The notes: a model not told the origin generated them from the sequence alone. 64,000 bases of DNA from Gilliamella sp. App6-5 (GCF_001690525.1 NZ_LZGT01000075.1:1-64000); one strand, 5' to 3'. Counted from the stretch's first letter, positions 49,548 to 62,049 are shown. Program-made: numbers and translations.

Positions 49548-51302
49548 ATGAAAATTTATATAGATTTTGAAGGCCAGCATAAATATTTTTGCAATCCTAT
49601 CGCCATTTTAAGATCGAATGATGACTCGACAATTCAACAGCAATTCGATTTAATCGAAAAATTTACGCAACAAGGTTTTTATGCGGTTGGGTATCTCGCT
49701 TATGAAAGCGCAACGGGGTTAAATAGCGAAAATAAAACAAAACATAATGATGAGGTTCATCAAGATTTGCCACTATTGTTATTTGGTATTTTTGATCATT
49801 ATTCTATCGTTGAACAAGTAGAAATAAGTGATTATACACCGCCAAGTTTTGACTTAATTAGCGATACATCAATGGATGAATATAATCAAAAAATTGACTT
49901 TATTCGATCACAAATTGAATCAGGCAATACTTATCAAACCAACTATACTATCCAATTTACCGCACCATTTAATGAAAATGCTATTGATTATTACCACTTT
50001 TTACAAAAAAACAATCGGGCAGATTATTGCGCTTATCTTGAGTTTGACAATTATCATATTTTATCCATTTCACCGGAATTATTCTTTAAGTTAGACAATA
50101 ATATTATTACCACAAAGCCAATGAAAGGAACAACCGCACGCGGCTTAAATAATCAACAAGATAAACAACAGTTAAAATTATTATTTTCTGAAAAAAATCA
50201 GGCTGAAAACATGATGATTGTTGATTTATTGCGTAATGATTTAAGTCGCATTGCAAAACCAGGAACAGTAACGGTGCCTGAATTATTTTCAGCTGAAAAA
50301 TATCCAACTGTTTGGCAATTGACTTCAATGATTCAAGGTGAATTGAAAGAAGATGTCAATTTATATCAAATTTTTCAAGCTCTATTCCCTTGTGGCTCAA
50401 TTACCGGTGCTCCCAAAACTAGCACAATGCAAATTATCGCAGATATTGAAAGCTCACCACGTGGTGTTTACTGTGGGACAATTGGCTATATTGAACCCTA
50501 TATGAATAAAGCTCTATTTAATATTCCAATTCGTACCTTAACCATACACAACCAACAGTTGCGTTATGGTGTTGGCGGGGGGATCACTTGGGATTCGACA
50601 TCCCAAGACGAATATAGCGAGATCTTGGCTAAAACAGCCATTTTGCATCATACTACTTCTACTCCAAAATATATCATTGAATCGTTATTACTAGATAAAG
50701 GGCAATTCTTTTTATTGAATGAACACTTAAGCAGGCTTGCCCAATCAGCTGATTATTTTGATTTTAACTGTGACATTCACGCAATTAAGTTGCAACTTAT
50801 TAAGTTAGCAAATTCAATGCCTAACAATCTTTATAAAGTGAGAATTTTACAGCAAAAAGATGGGCACTATACTATTAGCAAAGATATAATTAACACGCCG
50901 ATGGAAATTAATGAAATTCAACTTGCAACACAGTGTGTTCATAACCAAAATGTGTATTTATATCATAAAACTTCCAATCGTGAGCACTTTTCGGATTTAA
51001 CTGTAGGAAAAGAGTATATTAATTTTAATCAACACAATGAGATTACTGAATTTGTTAATGGTAATCTCGCGTTGCTGATTAATGATCAATGGGTGACACC
51101 TAAAAAAGAATCAGGATTATTAGCCGGCACCATGCGGCAATTTTATTTGGATCACAATCAATTGTTAGAAAAAACGATTTTAAAAGATGATCTGGTAAAT
51201 GCCGATAAAATCGCTTTTATCAATAGTGTTCGCAAATGGGTGGAAATTGATGATAAGGTTTTTAGACAGTTCAAACTGTCACTAAGATCTATTGCCATTT
51301 AA
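49548..51302 (+). CDS. pabB: PabB-PabC fusion: aminodeoxychorismate synthase and lyase
   Basis: About 584 residues from the ATG at 49548 (an ATG at 49533 and a TTG at 49527 are alternatives). Residues 1 to about 370 are a chorismate-utilising synthase with KPMKGTTARG, IVDLLRNDLSRI, FPCGSITGAPK and GVYCGTIGYIEP. From about 385 an aminotransferase class IV domain follows, with HKTSNRE carrying the likely PLP lysine and GLLAGTMRQF. The fusion would make 4-aminobenzoate from chorismate with PabA, whose gene ends one base upstream. Confidence 0.9.
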   Translation: MKIYIDFEGQHKYFCNPIAILRSNDDSTIQQQFDLIEKFTQQGFYAVGYLAYESATGLNSENKTKHNDEVHQDLPLLLFGIFDHYSIVEQVEISDYTPPSFDLISDTSMDEYNQKIDFIRSQIESGNTYQTNYTIQFTAPFNENAIDYYHFLQKNNRADYCAYLEFDNYHILSISPELFFKLDNNIITTKPMKGTTARGLNNQQDKQQLKLLFSEKNQAENMMIVDLLRNDLSRIAKPGTVTVPELFSAEKYPTVWQLTSMIQGELKEDVNLYQIFQALFPCGSITGAPKTSTMQIIADIESSPRGVYCGTIGYIEPYMNKALFNIPIRTLTIHNQQLRYGVGGGITWDSTSQDEYSEILAKTAILHHTTSTPKYIIESLLLDKGQFFLLNEHLSRLAQSADYFDFNCDIHAIKLQLIKLANSMPNNLYKVRILQQKDGHYTISKDIINTPMEINEIQLATQCVHNQNVYLYHKTSNREHFSDLTVGKEYINFNQHNEITEFVNGNLALLINDQWVTPKKESGLLAGTMRQFYLDHNQLLEKTILKDDLVNADKIAFINSVRKWVEIDDKVFRQFKLSLRSIAI

Positions 51303-51308
51303 ATTTAG

Positions 51309-51336
51309 ATATTCCGTCAGCGCGCTGACGGAATAT
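51309..51336. terminator. Perfect 28-base palindrome between pabB and pqiC
   Basis: ATATTCCGTCAG followed by CGCG and CTGACGGAATAT gives a perfect palindrome of 28 bases between convergent genes. It lacks a T run on either strand, but it probably ends transcription in both directions. Confidence 0.55.
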
Positions 51337-51346
51337 CAGTGTAACA

Positions 51347-51931
51347 CTAATGTTTTATTGAGTTTGCAAAGTCTAGTTCTTCATCTTGCCATCCTTTCGA
51401 TAGCGCTTTAACTAAAGCATCATAGCCATTGGTTGCTAAAGGAACATAGCGTTCAAATGGTTTGATTTCAATATTATTTTTACGGTCAGTAACAACCCAT
51501 CGGCCTTTAATTATCGCATCCCCCGTATAACTGCCATGAAAGCTATCTATAAATAATTTTACCGTTAGTGTTGGTGTTGTAATTGACTTACTGGATACTA
51601 AATAATTAGGTAACATAGCCGTTAAATCCTGCGTTAATCGGTCTTGAAGCTGCTGAGATAACGTTGATACCCATAAATGGTTGATTGCTGTTTCATATTT
51701 GATATTATCGGTTTGTAATACAATACCCGGTTTATTTAAAAAACTCGCCACATCAACTGACTCAATCCAAATAAATTGATTCGTGGTTTTCATGTTTTGC
51801 GATACAGGAATCTGTGAATTGCTAGTGAGTTGAAAATAACTTTTACTCGGGTTGCTAGCTGAGCAACCCGCTAATATAGCGAACAATGGCATAAATACAA
51901 CTATAAGTAGTTTTTTATATATTCTGTTCAT
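51347..51931 (-). CDS. pqiC: Outer-membrane lipoprotein PqiC
   Basis: 194 residues with a lipobox LAGC (Cys23). PqiC/YmbA (DUF330) features: SYFQLTS, WIESVDVASFLNKPGIV, VSTLSQQLQDRLTQDL and VKLFIDSFHGSYTGDAIIKG. It docks the PqiB channel at the outer membrane for intermembrane lipid transport. Coupled to pqiB through TAATG. Confidence 0.9.
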   Translation of the reverse strand: MNRIYKKLLIVVFMPLFAILAGCSASNPSKSYFQLTSNSQIPVSQNMKTTNQFIWIESVDVASFLNKPGIVLQTDNIKYETAINHLWVSTLSQQLQDRLTQDLTAMLPNYLVSSKSITTPTLTVKLFIDSFHGSYTGDAIIKGRWVVTDRKNNIEIKPFERYVPLATNGYDALVKALSKGWQDEELDFANSIKH

Positions 51932-53568
51932 TATTTTTTACCTTTTGCTTGAGGTTGTTGATCTTTTTTCGCCGGCGCAGAAAAAATCAGTGCATTACTT
52001 TTATCATTAAGCGTATTGAGTAATGGAGTGAGTTCGTCCATCATTTGTTGCACTTTTTGTAAACTCTCTTTCATTTGATTGTTGAGTTCAGAACCTGGTT
52101 GTAAGCCTTTCATTGTTTCATTTAATGAACGTAATGTCTTTTGCAGATCTTTTGGCATATTTTGCATTTCCTTACTCGCCATAATCTGATTTAATGATTT
52201 CATTAATCGTTCGCTTGAAGCTAATGATTGATTGAACTGTGATAGGGTATTGTTAAGTGGTAAATTATTAAAGTTATCAAGTAACTGCATAATTTTTGCT
52301 TGAATTTGCGCAATTCCTGTCGAAGTTGCCTCAATAGTATCGTAACCAAACTGTGTCGCTAGTTTAGAATTATATTGATTTTTTAAGTCAGGATAAAAAT
52401 CAAGATCTATATATAGCGCACCTGTGAACATGTTCGAAGTTTTTAACGAAGCTCTTAATCCATTTTTTTGCTCTTTCATAATCAATGCGGCAATATCGAT
52501 CTTTTCATCAACGAGTTCAGATAAACGATCGGGTTCGATCCTAATTAATATCGGCACTTTTTTATTTAAAATTGACGATTTTTCTAGCATTTCAGCAGTA
52601 TAAAATGGCACTTTAGATACCGTACCTAGCCTAATACCATGATATTCAACGGGCACACCTTCGGTTAATCCAGATATCGAGTCAGAAAGCATAATAAGAA
52701 ACTCTTTATATTCGGTATACTGCGAATCTTGGATAGATTTTTTATCTTCATATAGTTTATAAACTGCATTTTGTTCAGCAGGTGCACCTAATTTGGAACC
52801 TTCAGGTAAATCAAAACTAATCCCTCCAGACATTAACACATCTAAAGAAGGTACATCGAGACTAGCCCCCCGAGATGATAGTGTTAAATTGATCCCTCCT
52901 TCTTTCCAAAAACGAACATTTTGTGTTACTAGTACATCATAAGGTTTAGTTATAAAAATTTGATATTTCATTTTACGTGATTCAACATCGAATTCCGATG
53001 TTTCCACATTACCTACACGATAGCCATGAAACATGATAGAAGCACCACGAGGAATCACACCATTTTGCTCACTTTCTAAATTTAGACGAATACCTTTAAT
53101 GCTTGGATCAGACAAGGGAGGGGCATCCGAAAGCACAAACGGTTTATGTTGAAAACTATGCGTATCGTTTCCCGCAGCTAATTCTATATAAACACCCGAT
53201 AAAATAGTCCCTAATCCAGTCACCCCATCACGGCCAATTTCAGGCTTAACAACCCAAAAAATCGAGTCATTTTTTAGTAACGGATCCATATCATTATAAA
53301 TACGACCTTTTATTACCACTTGTTTGTAGTCATCAGATAAAGTCACTTCGTCCACTATCCCTACATCAACGCTGCGGTTTTTAATTACTGTTTTTCCAGC
53401 AATAATGCCACTTGCGTCTTTTGCAAGTAATGTGAACGAGGTGCCTCTATCGGCAAAATGAGCGTAGATTATCCAAAGCCCCACAATCGCAGTAACAATG
53501 GGAATAATCCATATAGCTGAAATAGCTCTAATTTTAATTATTTTTGCTAATTTACTTGATGTTGCCAT
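51931..53568 (-). CDS. pqiB: Intermembrane transport protein PqiB (MCE domains)
   Basis: 545 residues (E. coli 546). N-terminal membrane helix (about 17-36) and three MCE domains, with GIIAGKTVIKNRSVDVGIV, GVIPRGASIMFHGYRVGNV and GVPVEYHGIRLGTVSKVP, followed by a helical C-terminal coiled-coil needle (about 410-530). Hexamers form a tunnel across the periplasm for lipids. 15 bases from pqiA. Confidence 0.95.
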   Translation of the reverse strand: MATSSKLAKIIKIRAISAIWIIPIVTAIVGLWIIYAHFADRGTSFTLLAKDASGIIAGKTVIKNRSVDVGIVDEVTLSDDYKQVVIKGRIYNDMDPLLKNDSIFWVVKPEIGRDGVTGLGTILSGVYIELAAGNDTHSFQHKPFVLSDAPPLSDPSIKGIRLNLESEQNGVIPRGASIMFHGYRVGNVETSEFDVESRKMKYQIFITKPYDVLVTQNVRFWKEGGINLTLSSRGASLDVPSLDVLMSGGISFDLPEGSKLGAPAEQNAVYKLYEDKKSIQDSQYTEYKEFLIMLSDSISGLTEGVPVEYHGIRLGTVSKVPFYTAEMLEKSSILNKKVPILIRIEPDRLSELVDEKIDIAALIMKEQKNGLRASLKTSNMFTGALYIDLDFYPDLKNQYNSKLATQFGYDTIEATSTGIAQIQAKIMQLLDNFNNLPLNNTLSQFNQSLASSERLMKSLNQIMASKEMQNMPKDLQKTLRSLNETMKGLQPGSELNNQMKESLQKVQQMMDELTPLLNTLNDKSNALIFSAPAKKDQQPQAKGKK

Positions 53569-53583
53569 ATTGTCCCTATTAAT

Positions 53584-54828
53584 CTATTTTCTTTTTTGCC
53601 GACGATCCCAAATTAACCGAGGATCAAATTTTTGTGATGCAATCATCGTGATAATAACGACAGTTGCAAAAAATGTAACACCAATATCTGGGTAAACGCC
53701 CATCATTTGCTGATTTCTCACTAAAGAACAAATAACAGCAACCACAAATATATCAATCATTGACCATTTACCAATAAACTCAACTGCAGTGTACAATTTT
53801 TTCATTTTTAAGCAATTACGTTTATTTTTCCGTTTTACTGCTAGTGCAAAATAACAAAGCCAACTGAGTGAAATGATCTTTAAGATTGGAATAACAACAC
53901 TTGCAATAAAAATAACAAGTGCAACAGGTATATCACCAGCTTGCCACATATAAATGACACCATCCATAATAGTCGATGTTGATGACGATCCGAAAACAAC
54001 GGTTATCATAATTCCAAATAAATTAGCGGGAATGTAAAGAATTAATGAAGTAACCAATAAGGCTAGGGTCCATTGTATTTTATCAAGATCTCTGATTTTG
54101 CTTTTTTGTTTACACCTTGGACATTTTACATAATGCACTGGCAATATAGCCTCACAGCATTTGCAAAGTTTTAAATTTTGACAAATGCCTGTTTTACCAA
54201 CTTTTGGTGTATCGGTAGCAAAATTACTACGATGAATTTCATTCCAGATTGTTTCGGGCGAAAAAATCACTAAAGATTTTATATAAAAAAACACAAATAG
54301 ACAGAACGCCCAAAATGTGCCAGTCACACCAATACTGCCATAACTCATTAATTTAACAAAACTCACCAAAATCCCTGTAAGAAATATTTCGGGCATACAC
54401 CAATGCTGAAACTTTTCATAAACAATAAGCAGATCTCGTTTACGGTACTTTGTTACTCGTAGCTTAGAACAGAGCAAAACGATAATTGATAAATTTAATA
54501 TAGGAAAAAACAAAACAAATAAGATAAAAAGCGCTGAAATATAGCTATATTTATCAAAAAAAAGGGTTTTAGGGATATCTATTAAGCTAATACCAATAAA
54601 ATTGCCAACAATATGAATATCAATAAAGATAAAGCCACAGGCTACAAGAATCATAATTAATGAACAAACTGCATACATAGTAGCGCTAAATTTCATATTG
54701 TCATTATTTTTAGCTAGCGTTGTATTACAACGCGGGCAAACAGCTTTATGCCCTATGGGTATATTAGATAATTCTATGACCAAATCACAGTGTGAGCATA
54801 AAACATAATGTTGTTTATCAATGGCCAT
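53584..54828 (-). CDS. pqiA: Paraquat-inducible inner-membrane protein PqiA
   Basis: 414 residues (E. coli 417). Two repeats, each a zinc ribbon (CSHCDLV...CPRCNTTL and CKCCEAI...CPRCKQKS) followed by four membrane helices, with VSFVKLMSYG and SSTSTIMDGVIYMWQAGD. It is the inner-membrane partner of PqiB in lipid trafficking. First gene of pqiABC. In E. coli it is part of the SoxRS response; no SoxS site was recognised here. Confidence 0.94.
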   Translation of the reverse strand: MAIDKQHYVLCSHCDLVIELSNIPIGHKAVCPRCNTTLAKNNDNMKFSATMYAVCSLIMILVACGFIFIDIHIVGNFIGISLIDIPKTLFFDKYSYISALFILFVLFFPILNLSIIVLLCSKLRVTKYRKRDLLIVYEKFQHWCMPEIFLTGILVSFVKLMSYGSIGVTGTFWAFCLFVFFYIKSLVIFSPETIWNEIHRSNFATDTPKVGKTGICQNLKLCKCCEAILPVHYVKCPRCKQKSKIRDLDKIQWTLALLVTSLILYIPANLFGIMITVVFGSSSTSTIMDGVIYMWQAGDIPVALVIFIASVVIPILKIISLSWLCYFALAVKRKNKRNCLKMKKLYTAVEFIGKWSMIDIFVVAVICSLVRNQQMMGVYPDIGVTFFATVVIITMIASQKFDPRLIWDRRQKRK

Positions 54829-55289
54829 TATTTCCCTTTATTTGATACATATTTTATATCTATAAAAATATTTCACATTAACATAACGTTTACGAATAAA
54901 AAATATTGAATTATTTCAAACAAGCGCTTAAGAAATCACTATTTCAATAAATAAAAATTGGTTAAACCTTCTTCATAGCTAATCATATCAAATGGCAATT
55001 TTTTATGAAAGTATTACTAAATTAAATTAATAAAACTTGATTATGATCAGATTTTTTTTATAAAAATCTAACTCAAATGCATGACGACTTTTATATGTAC
55101 TTAAACTATCATCATTAGTCTAAAAGACATTAAATATTATAATTATAATAATCCAATAAAGTTAATCTTGAATATCATTATTTCATCACCATCTGTTAGT
55201 TTCAGTTATTACACTAAATGGATTATTTATAAAAAAATTGTGAAGAAGTTTCCATAATTAACTAAATAATTTCTCTGTATAAAAAAAAC
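54829..55289. other. Intergenic between pqiA and recA
   Basis: About 460 very AT-rich bases upstream of the recA promoter, divergent to pqiA. No gene or further site was recognised. Confidence 0.4.
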
Positions 55290-55317
55290 TTGATACTGTA
55301 TAACAATACAGTATAAT
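55290..55317 (+). promoter_or_regulatory. recA promoter with LexA (SOS) box
   Basis: TTGATA (55290-55295) and TATAAT (55312-55317), 16 bases apart. The SOS box CTGT-N8-ACAG lies at 55294-55313 (flanks TACTGT and ACAGTA), overlapping both promoter elements, so LexA would block polymerase directly. A close match to the enterobacterial consensus. Confidence 0.9.
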
Positions 55318-55353
55318 GTATACCCATATCCTAACTCATTGGAATTTTATAAT

Positions 55354-56400
55354 ATGAACGAAAACAAACAACGCGCACTTTCAGCTGCATTAAGTCAAAT
55401 AGAAAAACAATTTGGTAAAGGTTCAATTATGCGTTTAGGCGATACCCAAACGTTAGATGTGGATGCGGTATCTACTGGTTCTTTAGGGCTAGATATTGCA
55501 TTAGGTATCGGCGGCTTACCAATGGGCAGAATCGTTGAAATTTTTGGACCAGAATCATCGGGTAAAACTACACTCACTTTATCTGTTATCGCGCAAGCAC
55601 AAAAAGAAGGTAAAACTTGCGCATTTATTGATGCTGAACATGCACTTGATCCAATTTATGCCGCAAAATTAGGCGTACAAGTCGATGATTTATTAATTTC
55701 TCAACCTGATACAGGAGAACAAGCACTTGAAATTTGTGATGCCTTAGTTCGCTCTGGTGCAGTTGATGTTATTATTGTCGACTCAGTGGCTGCTTTAACA
55801 CCAAAAGCAGAAATTGAAGGTGAAATGGGCGATTCACATATGGGATTACAAGCCCGCTTAATGTCACAAGCATTACGTAAACTCACTGCAAATATCAAAA
55901 ATGCAAATTGCTTAGTTGTATTTATTAACCAAATTCGAATGAAAATTGGTGTTATGTTTGGTAATCCCGAAACCACAACCGGTGGTAATGCGCTTAAATT
56001 CTATGCATCAGTACGTTTAGACATTCGCCGTACAGGCTCAGTAAAAGAAGGCGAAGATGTTATTGGTAGTGATACACGTGTAAAAGTAGTTAAAAATAAA
56101 GTTGCCGCACCTTTTAGACAAGCCGAATTTCAAATTCTTTATGGTTGTGGCATTTCTAAAGAGGGCGAATTAATTGACTTAGGGGTTAAACATAAATTAG
56201 TCGATAAAGCTGGCGCATGGTATAGCTACAATGGCGAAAAAGTTGGTCAAGGTAAAGCTAATTCAATTAAGTTTTTACAGGAACGTCCAGAAATTGCTAA
56301 AGAACTTGAAACTAAACTACGTGATTTATTACTTAATAGCCCGGCTGTTTTTACAGCTGATGACGACGATACGTCATCAGAAAATGAAAGCATTGAATAA
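55354..56400 (+). CDS. recA: Recombinase RecA
   Basis: 348 residues from the ATG at 55354 (the TTG at 55339 is not needed). Walker [12 protein letters not shown], Walker [11 protein letters not shown], loop L1 GEMGDSHMG and L2 [21 protein letters not shown], with an acidic C-terminus. DNA strand exchange and LexA coprotease. Overlaps recX by one base. Confidence 0.97.
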   Translation: MNENKQRALSAALSQIEKQFGKGSIMRLGDTQTLDVDAVSTGSLGLDIALGIGGLPMGRIVEIFGPESSGKTTLTLSVIAQAQKEGKTCAFIDAEHALDPIYAAKLGVQVDDLLISQPDTGEQALEICDALVRSGAVDVIIVDSVAALTPKAEIEGEMGDSHMGLQARLMSQALRKLTANIKNANCLVVFINQIRMKIGVMFGNPETTTGGNALKFYASVRLDIRRTGSVKEGEDVIGSDTRVKVVKNKVAAPFRQAEFQILYGCGISKEGELIDLGVKHKLVDKAGAWYSYNGEKVGQGKANSIKFLQERPEIAKELETKLRDLLLNSPAVFTADDDDTSSENESIE

Positions 56401-56900
56401 TGGAAAAAAAACTCAATAAATTAATCCTAAATAAAGCTGTGCAGTTACTTGCACAGCGCGATCACTCTTCGTATGAGCTAAGCCAAAAAATAACATTTTT
56501 TTTTGCCAAAAAGCGACAAAGTACAGATGAAGAATATCAAAGCCAATTAATCAAACTAAAAATTGAAATACAAGATGTTATTGAGTATTGTATTAATCAG
56601 AATTGGATTAATGATGAACAATATATTGAAAAATATATTGTTATGCGTGCAAATAAAGGTTACGGAAAATATAAAATTGCAATGGAACTTAAACAACGAG
56701 GTTTACCCGTTGATTTAAGTCAACAGCTATTGCAAATGGCTAATATCAACTGGGAAGATCTTGCGTACAAGCAATTACTAAAAAAGCTAAAACAAATTAA
56801 CCATAAAAATAGTAATAAAAAACAAAAATGTATTCAATTTTTAATATCTCGAGGTTATACACAAGATGATATTAAAACTGTACAAGATTTATTGACTTAA
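56400..56900 (+). CDS. recX: Regulatory protein RecX
   Basis: 166 residues (E. coli 166), helical repeats with LLAQRDHSSYELSQKI, YCINQNWINDEQYIEKYI and a C-terminal LISRGYTQDDIK. It inhibits RecA filaments. Its ATG overlaps the recA TAA (TAATG), so it shares the SOS promoter. Confidence 0.92.
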   Translation: MEKKLNKLILNKAVQLLAQRDHSSYELSQKITFFFAKKRQSTDEEYQSQLIKLKIEIQDVIEYCINQNWINDEQYIEKYIVMRANKGYGKYKIAMELKQRGLPVDLSQQLLQMANINWEDLAYKQLLKKLKQINHKNSNKKQKCIQFLISRGYTQDDIKTVQDLLT

Positions 56901-57104
56901 CTAATTATAATATTTAGAATATAATATATACAATTTAGAAAAAACGATTACAAATAAAGCTCACTAATTCTTTTTTATTTTTTCCTTAATTTACTTGTAA
57001 TATTAACTAGATCCGCATCAATAGAAGAATATTTACTTTTCAACTTTAGCTGTAGCGGGTATATTACTATGTTTGAACATCTATCGTTTTATATGGAAGC
57101 ATAA

Positions 57105-59738
57105 ATGAAAAGTACTGCAGAAATTCGTCAAAGTTTTCTTGACTTTTTTCGTGGCAAAGGACATGAAGTTGTCACAAGTAGTTCCCTTGTTCCACACAAT
57201 GATCCAACACTGTTATTTACTAATGCCGGAATGAATCAATTTAAAGATGTATTTCTTGGTATTGATAAGCGTTCTTATAGTAGAGCAACAACATCACAAC
57301 GTTGCGTGCGTGCTGGTGGTAAACATAATGATTTAGATAATGTTGGCTACACAGCCCGACATCATACTTTTTTTGAAATGTTAGGAAATTTTAGTTTCGG
57401 CGACTATTTTAAGCATGATGCAATACATTTTGCATGGGAATTATTAACCAGTAAAGAATGGTTTAATCTCCCAAAAGATAGGTTAACCGTCACAGTTTAT
57501 GAGACAGATGACGAAGCCTATGCAATCTGGGAAAAAGAGATCGGTATACCTAAAGAACGTATCATTCGTATTGGTGATAATAAAGGTGCTCCATATGCTT
57601 CTGATAACTTTTGGCAGATGGGCGATACTGGTCCTTGTGGTCCTTGTACCGAGATTTTTTATGATCATGGCGATCATATTTTTGGGGGCCCTCCTGGCAG
57701 TGCTGAAGAAGATGGTGACAGATTTATCGAAATTTGGAATATTGTTTTCATGCAATTTAATCGCCATCCTGATGGCACAATGGAACCATTACCTAAACCT
57801 TCTGTCGATACTGGTATGGGACTAGAACGTATTGCTGCAGTTTTACAACATGTTAATTCTAATTATGAAATAGATCTGTTCAAGAAATTAATTAAAGATG
57901 CAGCCGATATTATTCAAACTAAAGATTTAGAAAGTAAATCTTTGCGCGTTATTGCTGACCATATTCGTTCTTGTGCTTTTCTAATTTCGGATGGGGTATT
58001 ACCTTCAAACGAAGGTCGAGGCTATGTATTACGCCGAATTATTCGACGTGCTGTGCGCCATGGACATATGCTTGGTGCAAAAGATATTTTCTTCTATAAG
58101 CTCGTTAAATCATTAATTGACGTCATGGGAAGTGCAGCGGTTGAATTAGAAAATAATCAAAAATTAGTCGAAGACGCACTCAAAATTGAAGAAGAACAAT
58201 TTTTAAAGACCTTAGAACGTGGGTTATTTTTACTTGATCAAGAATTAGCTAAACTAACTGGTGAAGTATTGCCTGGTGATATTGCATTTAAACTTTATGA
58301 TACTTACGGCTTCCCGCTAGATCTAACCGCTGATGTATGCCGTGAAAAAAATATTAGTATTGATGAAGCTGGTTTTAATCAATGTATGGAAGAACAAAGA
58401 AAACGAGCCCGCGAGTCAAGCTCATTTAATGTCGATTATAGCAATGTTATTAAACTTGATGATAAAACTGAGTTTTTAGGCTATCAAGCAACAGAATCCT
58501 CAGCAAAAGTTATTGCTATATTTAAAAATGGACAGAAAGTCGAAAGTATTAGTGCTGGTGATGAAGCTATCGTTATTTTAGACAAAACACCATTTTATGG
58601 AGAGTCAGGTGGTCAAATTGGTGATAAAGGCTTATTAACAGCAGCGAATCTTGAATTTAGCATTTTTGATACCCAAAAATATGGTAAAAACATTGGTCAT
58701 TTAGGAAAAATCATTAAAGGTTCTTTAAAAATTGGCGATAATATCACTGCAGCTATTGATGTAGAGCTACGCGAACGTATTCGTCGTAATCATTCTGCTA
58801 CACATTTATTACAAGCCGCCTTGCAACGTGTGTTAGGAAACCATGTTCATCAAAAAGGGTCTTTAGTTAATGACAGCTATCTACGTTTTGACTTTTCACA
58901 TAATCAAGCCATTACGTCAGAACAAATTATTGAAATAGAGAACTTGGTTAATCAGCAAATTCGTCGCAATTTACCTGTAGATATTGAGTTAATGTCAATT
59001 GAGAAGGCAAAAAATAAAGGTGCAATGGCTTTATTTGGTGAAAAATATGAAGATATTGTTAGAGTTTTAACAATGGGTGATTTTTCAATTGAACTTTGTG
59101 GTGGCACTCACGTAGATAGAACTGGTGATATTGGTTTATTTAAAATAATATCCGAATCAAGTATAGCCTCTGGTGTTCGCCGTATTGAAGCAACGTCAGG
59201 GCAAAATGCCATGGATTTGATACACTATGAGTCCAATTTATTAGCTCAAATTGGACAAGCTGTTAAAAGTGACAAATCCGCGGTTTTAGCACGTATTGAG
59301 CAATTGCTTGATCAAACTAAGCTACTTGAGAGAACAATTGAGCAATTAAAAGCGCAGAAAGCGACTCAGGAGAGTGCTCAATTGCTTAATCAATGTGAAA
59401 AAATCAATAATAAAAATTTACTCATCGCTAAACTTGATAACGTCGAAGCAAAAGTACTGCGTACGATGATTGATGATCTTAAAAATCAATTAAAAACAGG
59501 CGTCATTATTTTAGCTGCCGTTAATGATAGTAAAATCAATTTAGCAGCTGGTGTTACTAATGATTTAGTCAGTATTATCAAGGCTGGAGAATTAGTTTCG
59601 CAATTAGCACTAAAAGTAGGTGGTAAAGGTGGTGGGCGACCTGATTTCGCTCAAGCAGGTGGAATGGATCTCTCGGCGTTACCAGAAGCGTTATCTTCTG
59701 TGAAAAAAGAAATCAGTAATAAATTACAAGCAAGTTAG
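57105..59738 (+). CDS. alaS: Alanine--tRNA ligase
   Basis: 877 residues (E. coli 876). Catalytic core with [40 protein letters not shown] and GMGLERIA; editing domain with [11 protein letters not shown] and [13 protein letters not shown] zinc ligands; C-terminal C-Ala domain with a coiled coil and [12 protein letters not shown]. The gene order recA-recX-alaS-csrA is conserved with E. coli. Confidence 0.97.
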   Translation: MKSTAEIRQSFLDFFRGKGHEVVTSSSLVPHNDPTLLFTNAGMNQFKDVFLGIDKRSYSRATTSQRCVRAGGKHNDLDNVGYTARHHTFFEMLGNFSFGDYFKHDAIHFAWELLTSKEWFNLPKDRLTVTVYETDDEAYAIWEKEIGIPKERIIRIGDNKGAPYASDNFWQMGDTGPCGPCTEIFYDHGDHIFGGPPGSAEEDGDRFIEIWNIVFMQFNRHPDGTMEPLPKPSVDTGMGLERIAAVLQHVNSNYEIDLFKKLIKDAADIIQTKDLESKSLRVIADHIRSCAFLISDGVLPSNEGRGYVLRRIIRRAVRHGHMLGAKDIFFYKLVKSLIDVMGSAAVELENNQKLVEDALKIEEEQFLKTLERGLFLLDQELAKLTGEVLPGDIAFKLYDTYGFPLDLTADVCREKNISIDEAGFNQCMEEQRKRARESSSFNVDYSNVIKLDDKTEFLGYQATESSAKVIAIFKNGQKVESISAGDEAIVILDKTPFYGESGGQIGDKGLLTAANLEFSIFDTQKYGKNIGHLGKIIKGSLKIGDNITAAIDVELRERIRRNHSATHLLQAALQRVLGNHVHQKGSLVNDSYLRFDFSHNQAITSEQIIEIENLVNQQIRRNLPVDIELMSIEKAKNKGAMALFGEKYEDIVRVLTMGDFSIELCGGTHVDRTGDIGLFKIISESSIASGVRRIEATSGQNAMDLIHYESNLLAQIGQAVKSDKSAVLARIEQLLDQTKLLERTIEQLKAQKATQESAQLLNQCEKINNKNLLIAKLDNVEAKVLRTMIDDLKNQLKTGVIILAAVNDSKINLAAGVTNDLVSIIKAGELVSQLALKVGGKGGGRPDFAQAGGMDLSALPEALSSVKKEISNKLQAS

Positions 59739-59877
59739 CCAGATTTGCTCAAATGTTTTTAATTAAATATTAGAGTTTTTCTGTAAAATTCCGTCTTTCT
59801 ATCTTACTGATGGGGGCTGACGAAGCTATATCTTAAAAATTGTTTGGATATATACTTAACTGATATTAGGAGATCTA

Positions 59878-60078
59878 ATGTTAATTTTAACTAGGAGAGT
59901 AGGTGAAACACTAATTATTGGTGACGATGTAGTCATTACCATTTTAGGTGTCAAAGGTAATCAAGTCAGAATTGGTATCAATGCCCCTAAAGAAGTTTCG
60001 ATTCATAGGGAAGAGATATATAATAAAATTCATCAACACCAAGATGTAAACGATGGATCATCTGACCTTACAGAGTAA
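59878..60078 (+). CDS. csrA: Carbon storage regulator CsrA
   Basis: 66 residues (E. coli 61). [18 protein letters not shown] start, the conserved [14 protein letters not shown] and the RNA-binding Arg in VSIHREEIY. Global post-transcriptional regulator of GGA-containing mRNAs. It has an AGGAG site. Confidence 0.97.
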   Translation: MLILTRRVGETLIIGDDVVITILGVKGNQVRIGINAPKEVSIHREEIYNKIHQHQDVNDGSSDLTE

Positions 60079-60201
60079 TATTGAGTAGTAAATAAACAAC
60101 TAGCACGCGTAAGCAAAAAAATGTTTGACTTATTTTTTGTAAACCGTAATATGTGCGCCACACATTATGATTTTGTTGTTAAAGCAGAGTCATAATGTTT
60201 T

Positions 60202-60294
60202 GGTGAGATGGCCGAGAGGCTGAAGGCGCTCCCCTGCTAAGGGAGTATGCGGTCAAAAGCTGCATCGAGGGTTCGAATCCCTCTCTCACCGCCA
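60202..60294 (+). tRNA. tRNA-Ser(GCT)
   Basis: 93 nt with the long variable arm of serine tRNAs, anticodon GCT in CTGCTAA, T-arm GTTCGAA and encoded CCA. Start of the csrA-adjacent tRNA cluster (serV in E. coli). Confidence 0.95.
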
Positions 60295-60312
60295 TTTAAA
60301 AAATTAAAGTAT

Positions 60313-60389
60313 GCATCCGTAGCTCAGCTGGATAGAGTACCCGGCTACGAACCGGGCGGTCAGGGGTTCGAATCCCTTCGGATGCACCA
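60313..60389 (+). tRNA. tRNA-Arg(ACG), copy 1
   Basis: 77 nt, GCATCCGTAGCTCAG start, anticodon ACG in CTACGAA (read as inosine), encoded CCA with discriminator A. Confidence 0.95.
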
Positions 60390-60407
60390 TTTTAATAAAT
60401 TCAAAAC

Positions 60408-60484
60408 GCATCCGTAGCTCAGCTGGATAGAGTACCCGGCTACGAACCGGGCGGTCAGGGGTTCGAATCCCTTCGGATGCACCA
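60408..60484 (+). tRNA. tRNA-Arg(ACG), copy 2
   Basis: 77 nt, identical to the preceding tRNA-Arg(ACG) over its length. Same cluster. Confidence 0.95.
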
Positions 60485-60504
60485 TTTTTTTAACGAACTT
60501 ACAC

Positions 60505-60581
60505 GCATCCGTAGCTCAGCTGGATAGAGCACTCGGCTTCGAACCGAGCGGTCAGGGGTTCGAATCCCTTCGGGTGCGCCA
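60505..60581 (+). tRNA. tRNA-Arg(TCG)
   Basis: 77 nt, very similar to the two upstream tRNA-Arg(ACG) genes but with anticodon TCG (loop CTTCGAA). It also has a compensated change in the anticodon stem (CTCGG/CCGAG), a D-arm change, an acceptor-stem A to G change (T-G wobble) and discriminator G. It would read CGA. It looks like a diverged duplicate. Confidence 0.9.
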
Positions 60582-60722
60582 TTTAGGTTGAATCCCGATA
60601 TAATTCTAGTATACTAAGCTCACAAATTTTAATATCAATAAATCAATCTACTTTTTGATTTATATGTTCTGTTATCTATATTAGAATAACAACAAAGTAG
60701 AAAGATATTCCCTAATTAATAA

Positions 60723-62027
<1,305 letters not shown>

Positions 62028-62049
62028 GATAACTACATATCACATAGAC

